Made by a program: the position numbers and the translations under genes. The notes under the pieces are model-generated. The model searched no databases and was not told where the DNA came from. It saw only the letters and a list, made by a program, of their open reading frames with translations. Below, one piece after another: positions 5,470 to 10,601 of a DNA stretch of 10,601 bases; within the stretch, counting starts at the first letter, position 1, and each line of letters opens with the position of its first letter. The stretch is from Chloroflexota bacterium. Lineage in GTDB: Bacteria > Chloroflexota > Limnocylindria > Limnocylindrales > CSP1-4. Location: positions 1 to 10,601 of the forward strand of contig SCTE01000032.1 in assembly GCA_004298915.1 (NCBI GenBank), written 5' to 3'.

Positions 5470-5870
5470 GCGTCCTCCTCGATACCCACGCCCTCCTGTG
5501 GTGGAGGGCCGGGGGCGATCGCCTCTCGGGACCGGCGGCGAGCTCGATTTCAGCGGCCGACCGGGTGTTCGTCAGTCCGCTGAGCTGCTGGGAGATCACG
5601 ACGCTCGAGCGGCAGGGCAAGATCGCGCTCGACCGCGATCCACTGCTCTGGATCCAGGCCCTCTTCGAGGTCGACCGGATCGAGGCGGCGAACCTCAGTC
5701 CCTCGGCAGCTGCCTGGGCCGGACGGATCGACGCGAATCGATTTCCAGGCGATCCGATCGATCGCCTCCTGTATGCGACGGCGATGGAGCTGCGCATTCC
5801 GTTCGTGACGAAGGATGAGCGCATGACCGAGTTCGCTCGGGCCGCGGGGGTCGTCGAGATTGTCTGGTGA
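5466..5870 (+). CDS. vapC: PIN-domain toxin, VapC family
   Basis: 134 aa from a GTG that overlaps the antitoxin stop. A small PIN domain, normally a metal-dependent ribonuclease that cuts tRNA or rRNA when freed from its antitoxin. The acidic quartet is visible: Asp6 in LLDTHALLWW, Glu43 in SPLSCWEI, Asp99 in GDPIDRLLYATA and Asp117 in PFVTKDERM. Length and motif order match intact VapC toxins and no inactivating change is seen. Pairing with a Phd-type rather than a VapB-type antitoxin is a common combination. An in-frame start at 5442 lies inside the antitoxin gene and would add unconserved residues, so I set it aside. The 3' end overlaps the following JAMM peptidase gene by 11 bases. Confidence 0.9.
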   Translation: MSVLLDTHALLWWRAGGDRLSGPAASSISAADRVFVSPLSCWEITTLERQGKIALDRDPLLWIQALFEVDRIEAANLSPSAAAWAGRIDANRFPGDPIDRLLYATAMELRIPFVTKDERMTEFARAAGVVEIVW

Positions 5871-6330
5871 CGCCGGCAGGCAGCACCCCGGTCCCGACAG
5901 CGTCGCCATCCCGTCGGCGATCCGCGAGGCGATCGTCGCCCACGCGCGGGCAGCACTCCCGAACGAGGCCTGCGGCCTGATCATCGGCGATCGGCCCGCG
6001 GCGGACGGTGGTGTCGCCCTGCGCTGGATGCCGACCCGGAACCGCGCCGCCTCGCCCTACCGCTACGAGATCGACTCCGACGACCTGCTCCGCGCGACCA
6101 TCGAGACCGACGACGCGGACGAGGACTTCTGGGCGATCGTCCACTCGCACGTCGCGTCGCCGGCCCGGCCATCACCGACGGACATCGGGCTCGCGTTCTA
6201 CCCCGACGCCCTGTACGTACTCGTCTCACTCCACCCGGACGAGGCGGACCCCGAGACCGGCAAGGACGGCCTGCGGGCCTGGCGGATCGTCGGCGACCAG
6301 GTCTTCGAGGTCGCCATCAGCGACGGCTGA
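5860..6330 (+). CDS. mec: JAMM/MPN+ zinc peptidase, Mec-like [CysO]-cysteine peptidase
   Basis: 156 aa. The JAMM site is complete: Glu36 (LPNEACGLIIG), His95 and His97 (IVHSHVASPARPSPTDIG), Ser105 and Asp108. This fits prokaryotic Mec-type peptidases, which remove the cysteine that CysM has attached to the carrier's Gly-Gly end and so both release cysteine and recycle the carrier. The family assignment is firm. The Mec role is inferred from the nearby carrier and CysM genes. The only usable start in frame is TTG at 5860: an in-frame stop lies at 5824-5826 and no ATG or GTG follows before the conserved region. That start sits inside vapC, overlapping by 11 bases, so translation probably depends on vapC. 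Residues 1-15 are poorly conserved-looking. In mycobacteria mec is adjacent to cysO-cysM; here a membrane protein gene and a toxin-antitoxin pair separate them. Confidence 0.88.
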   Translation: MSGDAGRQHPGPDSVAIPSAIREAIVAHARAALPNEACGLIIGDRPAADGGVALRWMPTRNRAASPYRYEIDSDDLLRATIETDDADEDFWAIVHSHVASPARPSPTDIGLAFYPDALYVLVSLHPDEADPETGKDGLRAWRIVGDQVFEVAISDG

Positions 6331-6405
6331 GCGCGATCCGAGCGGCCGGCGAAATCGCGGTGCGCGGAGGCACCGGCAATGCTGCGCGGACCGTGAAACT
6401 CGGTG

Positions 6406-6433
6406 TTGCGGCCGCCGGTCTCGCGCCTACACT
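6406..6433 (+). promoter_or_regulatory. Putative promoter of the BNR-repeat protein
   Basis: TTGCGG (6406-6411) and TACACT (6428-6433) with a 16-bp spacer. The predicted start lies about 42 bases before the ATG. The direct repeat GCCGCCGGT (6411-6419 and 6444-6452) flanks the -10 box. A small stem (CGGTGC 6358-6363 with GCACCG 6370-6375) after the mec gene could end the upstream transcript. Confidence 0.45.
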
Positions 6434-6481
6434 CGGCCCGTTTGCCGCCGGTGCCTGGCGGTCCGGATCGGAGGGGGAGCC

Positions 6482-7966
6482 ATGGCTCGGGCGGCGTTCC
6501 TGCGGGTCGCGTTGACCCTGATCGCGTCACTGGCATTCATCGGATCAGTCCTCGCCGTCAACGGCTCACTCCGCGGGGCCGGCCAACCCTCCGACCTCGC
6601 CCGTGGCGGTCCCAGGGTCGAGGTCAATCCCGAGGCCGCCGAACAGGCCGAGCGGGCCGCCGAGCGCCGCGAGGCATACGAGGCCGCCCGCGCCGCGGGC
6701 AAGGCCGGCCAGACCGGGCCGACCAACAACGCGCCTGCCGCGGGCTGGGCCGGTGAGCAGCTCGTCGATACGGTCGCCGACGACTGGGAGCCGGCGATCG
6801 CCGCCGATCCGAGCGCTCCATGGGTCTACCTCCTGACGACCCGCTACGGCACGTCGAAGCCGTGCCCGGGCAACTGCCCGAGCCCGTGGATCGCCCTCGA
6901 GGTCAGCGCCAATGCGGGCGCGACCTGGACCGAGGGCGTGCCCTTGTGTGCCTGCAAGGGCTCCGGCCAGTTCGATCCGATCATCGAGGTCGTGCCCAAC
7001 ACCGGCGCGGTCTACGCGCTCTACATGAACGGCTACAACGTCATGTTCGTGAAATCCACGAACCACGGGTCCACGTGGTCGGCGCCGGTCAAGACGTACG
7101 GCAACGTGAGCTGGAACGACAAGCCGGTGATCGCGATGAGCGACGACGGCCGCGATGTCTATGTCAGCTTCAATGGACCGACCGGCGGCGATCCCTGGGT
7201 CGCCCAGTCGCACGACTTCGGCGCGACGTGGACGCAGCGAAAGCTGACCGACAGCGCTCGCTACATCTTCGCCTTCGATGCCGACGTTGCCTCCGACGGA
7301 ACCGTCTACTTCGCGGAGACCTCGCTCCTGTACGGCGGTGGCGGGAACAAGGGCACCACGCCGACCGGGGCCATCGAGGAGCACGTCTACGTATCCACCG
7401 ACAAGGGCGCCACTTTCACGGATCGCCTCGTCGCCTCGGTCCAACCGGGGCTGGCCTGCGTCGCGGCTGGCTGCACCCCGGACTACTACCTCGCCCACAG
7501 CGCCCTCAGCGTCGATGGCACGGGCCGCGTGGTCCTGCTCTACGACGGGGCCACCGTGAGTGGCGGACTGCAAACGATCGCCTCGGTCAGCTCGACGAAT
7601 CGCGGCGCGACCTGGAGCGCGCCGGTCACCCTCTCGGTGGTCGGCGAGGAAGCCGTCGCCCCGGCGGTTGAGGGCCGGGCCTCGGGTGACTTCCGGGCGT
7701 TCTACTTCCAGACCACCGGCGCCAACCCCGATGTCTGGAACGTCTACTACCGTCGATCGACCGATGGCGGGGCGACCTGGAGCGCGCCGGTCCGGATCTC
7801 CGACGCCACGGGTGGGACGGCCTACAAGACCGCTGCCGGCTTCCTCGAGGTCTACGGCGACTATGGCGAGATTGCCATCACCTCGACCGGGAAGACGATC
7901 GCCGCATGGGGCGAGGGCGCCAGCTACACGGGCCCCGGCGGCGTCTGGTTCAACCGGGAGCCCTGA
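6482..7966 (+). CDS. Exported BNR/Asp-box repeat protein, sialidase-like beta-propeller
   Basis: 494 aa. An Arg-containing N-terminus and hydrophobic stretch (residues 9-25, ending VLA) form a signal peptide or signal anchor, with no lipobox Cys. Residues 48-76 are an Ala/Glu/Arg-rich helical segment. Then six Asp boxes of the S-x-D/N-x-G-x-T-W kind appear at about 142-149 (SANAGATW), 192-199 (STNHGSTW), 243-250 (SHDFGATW), 305-312 (STDKGATF), 371-378 (STNRGATW) and 426-433 (STDGGATW), as expected for a six-bladed sialidase-type propeller. I cannot place the sialidase Arg triad, so enzyme activity is not supported. Six cysteines occur as close pairs (128/132, 156/158, 326/331), suggesting disulfides outside the cytoplasm. 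GGAGG at 6470-6474 supports the ATG. The frame is open upstream, but that part shadows mec. Two Asp boxes share a 21-bp identical stretch (7607-7627 and 7772-7792). Confidence 0.85.
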   Translation: MARAAFLRVALTLIASLAFIGSVLAVNGSLRGAGQPSDLARGGPRVEVNPEAAEQAERAAERREAYEAARAAGKAGQTGPTNNAPAAGWAGEQLVDTVADDWEPAIAADPSAPWVYLLTTRYGTSKPCPGNCPSPWIALEVSANAGATWTEGVPLCACKGSGQFDPIIEVVPNTGAVYALYMNGYNVMFVKSTNHGSTWSAPVKTYGNVSWNDKPVIAMSDDGRDVYVSFNGPTGGDPWVAQSHDFGATWTQRKLTDSARYIFAFDADVASDGTVYFAETSLLYGGGGNKGTTPTGAIEEHVYVSTDKGATFTDRLVASVQPGLACVAAGCTPDYYLAHSALSVDGTGRVVLLYDGATVSGGLQTIASVSSTNRGATWSAPVTLSVVGEEAVAPAVEGRASGDFRAFYFQTTGANPDVWNVYYRRSTDGGATWSAPVRISDATGGTAYKTAAGFLEVYGDYGEIAITSTGKTIAAWGEGASYTGPGGVWFNREP

Positions 7967-9059
7967 GGTCGGACGGGGTCCCTCGAGCGGCGAGGCCCCC
8001 GACCCGCTCCACGAGGCGATCGAGGAAGGCGGCCGCGTCGCAGGCCACCGCGACGTCCACGTTCGGTGGTCGTCCGGTGATGTCCCGCCAGTCGGCAATC
8101 GTCATCGCATGGGCCAGGCCGGGTCCCGTTTCGACGTCGACGAACACCGGCCGGGTCTCGATGAGCCCGGGCTCGATCGTCGCGGCAACCACGAATGGAT
8201 CGTGGATGAAGGCGCCGTAGAACCCGTCGTACGTGGCGTGGAATTCGAAGTAGAAGCGCAGGGCATCGACGACGAACCGAACGAGCCCGTTGGCCCCGAC
8301 GGACCCGGTCGGGCGCATCGCGGACGCTGGATCGCCGACGAGGTCATTCGCGTCGGCAGCGCTCGCGTCCGCCAGCTTCGCCAGCCCGGCGACCGCCTCG
8401 GGCGTGAGGCGCGCCTGCTCGGTGACATCGAGGCCCATCCCGATCGGCGGCTGCACCGAAGCGTCGGCAGCCAGCGCAACGGACCAGGCCGCGAGGCAGG
8501 CCTTCGCGGCATCGGGATCGACGTGGATGTTCCACTCCGAGGTCGGCGTCGTGTTGCCCGGGCCGCGAAACGCGCCGCCCATGAACGTCCACCGTCGGAG
8601 GAGCGATGGCAGCCGCGGCTCGAGATCCAGGGCCAGGGCGAGGTTGGTCATCGGTCCGAGCGTGACCAGGTGCACCTCGCCGGGCCGGCGACGGGCGATG
8701 TCCACGATCGCGGTCGCGGCGGGTCCGCGCGCGGCGACGGTCGCGCCGGATGGCCGGGTCGCATACCCGATGCCTTCGGGACCGTGCGTCTCCTCGGTCG
8801 TCGTGAGGGGCTTGACGAGCGGCCGATCCGCACCGGCGTGGACGGGGACATCGCCCCGCCCCGCGACCTCGAGGACTGCGAGCGTGTTCGCGACCACCGC
8901 CTCGAGCGGAACATTGCCCGCGACGCAGGTCACGGCCAGCAGGTCGATCTCGGGTGAGGCGCAGGCATAGAAGAGGGCCAGAGCGTCATCGATGCCGGTG
9001 TCGACATCGAGGATCACGGGCAGCCGGCCGCCCCTGCCGAGATCCGGATCGCCTGCCAT
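7950..9059 (-). CDS. Inosine/uridine-preferring nucleoside hydrolase family protein
   Basis: 369 aa on the minus strand. The calcium-binding signature is near the N-terminus: LPVILDVDTGIDDALAL with Asp18, Asp20, Asp24 and Asp25. Later family landmarks are THGPEGIG, VTLGPMTNLALAL, FMGGAFRGPGN, SEWNIHVDPDAA (Glu175, Asn177, Asp181) and FIHDPFVVA (His286, Asp287). These enzymes split the N-glycosidic bond of ribonucleosides to base and ribose for salvage; the exact substrate cannot be read here. The start chosen is the ATG at 9059-9057. Frames further upstream lie antisense to the next gene and carry no family sequence. There is no clear SD; a TAGGCT box 7 bases before the ATG would give a leaderless mRNA. 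The 3' end overlaps the convergent BNR gene by 17 bp, leaving no room for a terminator between them. Confidence 0.92.
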   Translation of the reverse strand: MAGDPDLGRGGRLPVILDVDTGIDDALALFYACASPEIDLLAVTCVAGNVPLEAVVANTLAVLEVAGRGDVPVHAGADRPLVKPLTTTEETHGPEGIGYATRPSGATVAARGPAATAIVDIARRRPGEVHLVTLGPMTNLALALDLEPRLPSLLRRWTFMGGAFRGPGNTTPTSEWNIHVDPDAAKACLAAWSVALAADASVQPPIGMGLDVTEQARLTPEAVAGLAKLADASAADANDLVGDPASAMRPTGSVGANGLVRFVVDALRFYFEFHATYDGFYGAFIHDPFVVAATIEPGLIETRPVFVDVETGPGLAHAMTIADWRDITGRPPNVDVAVACDAAAFLDRLVERVGGLAARGTPSDLRAPG

Positions 9060-9066
9060 CGCCCAC

Positions 9067-9076
9067 AGCCTACACT
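9067..9076. promoter_or_regulatory. Overlapping divergent -10 boxes
   Basis: The decamer AGCCTACACT reads TACACT on the plus strand (9071-9076, 8 bases before the GTG of the GrpB-PurK gene) and TAGGCT on the minus strand (9072-9067, 7 bases before the ATG of the nucleoside hydrolase). Both distances put the start site at or next to the start codon. No strong -35 box is seen on either side. Confidence 0.4.
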
Positions 9077-9084
9077 TCCACCTC

Positions 9085-10601
9085 GTGACTCCTGCCGATC
9101 GCGTTCCCGACCTGGAGATCCGCCCGTACGAACGCCGCGTGGCGCACGTGTCGGCGTGGGATCCGCGTACCCAGGACGTCGCGCGCGACGTCGCCGCCAT
9201 GGTCACGGCTCGCCTGCCGGAGCTCACGATCGAGCACATCGGCAGCACGGCCGTCCCCGGACTGCCCGGCAAGGGCATCGTGGACCTGTCCGTCGAGACG
9301 GACCCGGCCTCGATCCCGGGGATCGTGGCGGTGCTCCATGACCTCGGCTTTCAGGACCAGCCCGGCCCCGATCCATGGCCGCCGACCCGGCCGATGCTGG
9401 TCGGTGCGGTCCTCGTCGATGGCGACGAGTTCCGGATCCACTTCCACGTCCAGCCGACGGGGGGTGACTTCCGGCGCGACATCGCGTTCCGCGACGCGCT
9501 CCGCAACGATCCGGAGCTCATGCGCCAGTACGCGGACCTGAAGACCGCGATCACCGGCGGCTCCACCGTTGACGGGTATCGCTACACGCACTCCAAGACC
9601 ACCTGGATCCTCGGGGTGTACAAGAAGCTCGGGTTCCGAAGCCCGGCCATCCCGCCACCCGCCACGATCGGGATTCTCGGCGGCGGCCAACTCGGGCGGA
9701 TGCTCGCCCTGTCCGCGCGGGCGATGGGCTATCGCGTCGTCGTCCTCGATCCCGATCCCGCCTGCCCGGCCGCGGCGGTCGCCGATCGACTCGAGGTCGG
9801 TCGCTATGACGACATCGAGGCGGCGCGGCACATGGCGGCCGGTTGTTCCGTGATCACCTACGAGCTCGAGCACGTGTCGCTCGAGCTCGTCAAGGCCCTC
9901 GATTCGGGTGCCGCGCCGATCCGGCCCGGTCCCTACGCGTTGAAGCTGACCCAGGATCGCCTGGCCGAGCGGCGGTTCCTCGAGGCGAACGGCGCCGTCG
10001 TCGCGCCGTGGCGCGAAGTCCGTTCCGTGGCCGACCTCCACGCAGGCATCAGCGAGCTTGGCGAACCACTCCGGCTCAAGGCATCGCTCGGTGGATATGA
10101 CGGACGCAGCCAGCTCAGGATCGGCGACTCGTCGGATCTCGCGGCCGCCGAGGCGATGGTCGTCGCCGAGATGGCCGGGGATCGTCCGCTGCTCCTGGAG
10201 CGGGAGCTGCCGTTCGTTGCGGAACTCTCGATCATCGTCGCCCGCGGGGTCGATGGGACCTCGACCGGGTTTCCGGTCGCGCGCAATCGCCATGATGCCG
10301 GCATCCTGGTCGAGTCCTCGACACCCGCCGGGATCCCCGACGACGTTGCGAGACGGGCCCTGGCGCTTGGCACCGACCTGGCGATCGGCATGGGGATGGT
10401 GGGCCTGCTCACGGCGGAACTGTTCCTGATGCCCGATGACAGCCTCGTCGTCAACGAGCTCGCCCCGCGGGTCCACAACAGTGGGCACTGGAGCATCGAG
10501 GGCGCCGTCACGAGCCAGTTCGAGCAGCACGTCCGTGCGGTCTGCGGGTTGCCGCTCGGCTCCACGGACCTGCGGGCCGGCGGCGCCGCGACCGTGAACC
10601 T
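9085..10601 (+). CDS. purK: GrpB (UPF0157) domain fused to PurK, N5-carboxyaminoimidazole ribonucleotide synthase (3' partial)
   Basis: One open frame from GTG at 9085 gives 505 residues and leaves the window still open. Residues about 10-183 are a full GrpB/UPF0157 domain: LEIRPYERRV, TIEHIGSTAVPGLPGKGIVDL, FRIHFHVQP, IAFRDALRNDPELMRQYADLK and the closing Lys-rich helix. After only about ten linker residues comes PurK: TIGILGGGQLGRMLALSARA (194 on), VITYELEHV, the ATP-grasp segment LKASLGGYDGRSQ (331-343), LLERELPFVAELSIIVAR, TAELFLM and NELAPRVHNSGHWSIEG (457-473). PurK uses ATP and bicarbonate to convert AIR to N5-CAIR in purine synthesis. Only the last part of PurK is missing. UPF0157 is a nucleotidyltransferase-like family of unclear role, known fused to CoaE in some actinobacteria. 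No stop, SD or ATG separates the two domains, so the fusion is what the sequence encodes. A GTG at 9616 could in principle restart PurK alone. No SD precedes the GTG start; the mRNA may be leaderless. Confidence 0.9.
   Translation, partial: MTPADRVPDLEIRPYERRVAHVSAWDPRTQDVARDVAAMVTARLPELTIEHIGSTAVPGLPGKGIVDLSVETDPASIPGIVAVLHDLGFQDQPGPDPWPPTRPMLVGAVLVDGDEFRIHFHVQPTGGDFRRDIAFRDALRNDPELMRQYADLKTAITGGSTVDGYRYTHSKTTWILGVYKKLGFRSPAIPPPATIGILGGGQLGRMLALSARAMGYRVVVLDPDPACPAAAVADRLEVGRYDDIEAARHMAAGCSVITYELEHVSLELVKALDSGAAPIRPGPYALKLTQDRLAERRFLEANGAVVAPWREVRSVADLHAGISELGEPLRLKASLGGYDGRSQLRIGDSSDLAAAEAMVVAEMAGDRPLLLERELPFVAELSIIVARGVDGTSTGFPVARNRHDAGILVESSTPAGIPDDVARRALALGTDLAIGMGMVGLLTAELFLMPDDSLVVNELAPRVHNSGHWSIEGAVTSQFEQHVRAVCGLPLGSTDLRAGGAATVN

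Noticed and set aside
7607..7792. A 21-bp exact direct repeat (7607-7627 and 7772-7792) as a mobile-element trace.
   Set aside because: Both copies encode the same Asp-box piece ATWSAPV in frame, so it is explained by the protein's internal repeats.
6566..8098. A 510-codon open frame on the minus strand.
   Set aside because: It lies antisense to the BNR protein gene; Asp/Arg/Val/Gly-rich with no recognisable domain. It is a by-product of GC-rich third positions.
9070..10530. A 486-codon open frame on the minus strand.
   Set aside because: Antisense to the GrpB-PurK gene, which carries unmistakable family motifs. No domain is seen in the antisense product.

Overview
The window is about 10.6 kb of very GC-rich, densely packed bacterial DNA. 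Genes overlap by ATGA/GTGA junctions, several lack a Shine-Dalgarno site, and GTG and TTG starts occur. A SufS/SufU pair next to a CysO/CysM/Mec-type cysteine pathway fits a high-GC Gram-positive-like lineage. I favour a Chloroflexota bacterium (Limnocylindria/Ellin6529-like) over an actinobacterium, but this is inference from gene content and style. No rRNA, tRNA, insertion sequence or CRISPR array is visible.

Left part (1-4563) is a sulfur block. It has the 3' end of sufS (cysteine desulfurase), then a 535-bp gene-free stretch holding four 17-bp palindromes and several GC hairpins, then sufU (Fe-S scaffold/sulfur acceptor). After a 168-bp gap comes a tightly coupled four-gene run: a 1-Cys peroxiredoxin, a rhodanese-ThiF/MoeB fusion (E1-like activator), a 90-aa ubiquitin-fold sulfur carrier ending in Gly-Gly (CysO-like), and a CysM-type cysteine synthase carrying the arginine linked to O-phosphoserine use. 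Together these would load sulfur on the carrier C-terminus and add it to an activated serine, giving carrier-Cys.

Middle part (4564-6330): a small DUF1761-type membrane protein with its own SD and a following hairpin terminator, then a Phd/VapC toxin-antitoxin pair. The pair has a near-consensus promoter whose -10 box is the centre of a 28-bp palindrome. The toxin gene overlaps, by 11 bp, a TTG-started JAMM metallopeptidase gene that matches Mec, the enzyme that frees cysteine from carrier-Cys. The last enzyme of the cysteine pathway therefore appears to be transcribed with a toxin-antitoxin module.

Right part (6331-10601): an exported six-Asp-box (BNR/sialidase-like) beta-propeller protein; a convergent, slightly overlapping inosine/uridine-type nucleoside hydrolase on the minus strand; and, divergent from it, an open reading frame that fuses an N-terminal GrpB/UPF0157 domain to PurK (N5-carboxyaminoimidazole ribonucleotide synthase) and runs off the window. 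The divergent pair shares a 26-bp gap in which two -10-like boxes overlap, both placed for leaderless transcription.

Most worth a second look: the GrpB-PurK fusion, the toxin-antitoxin pair coupled to mec with its palindromic promoter, the four palindromes before sufU, and a SufU that lacks the usual insertion between its second and third cysteines.
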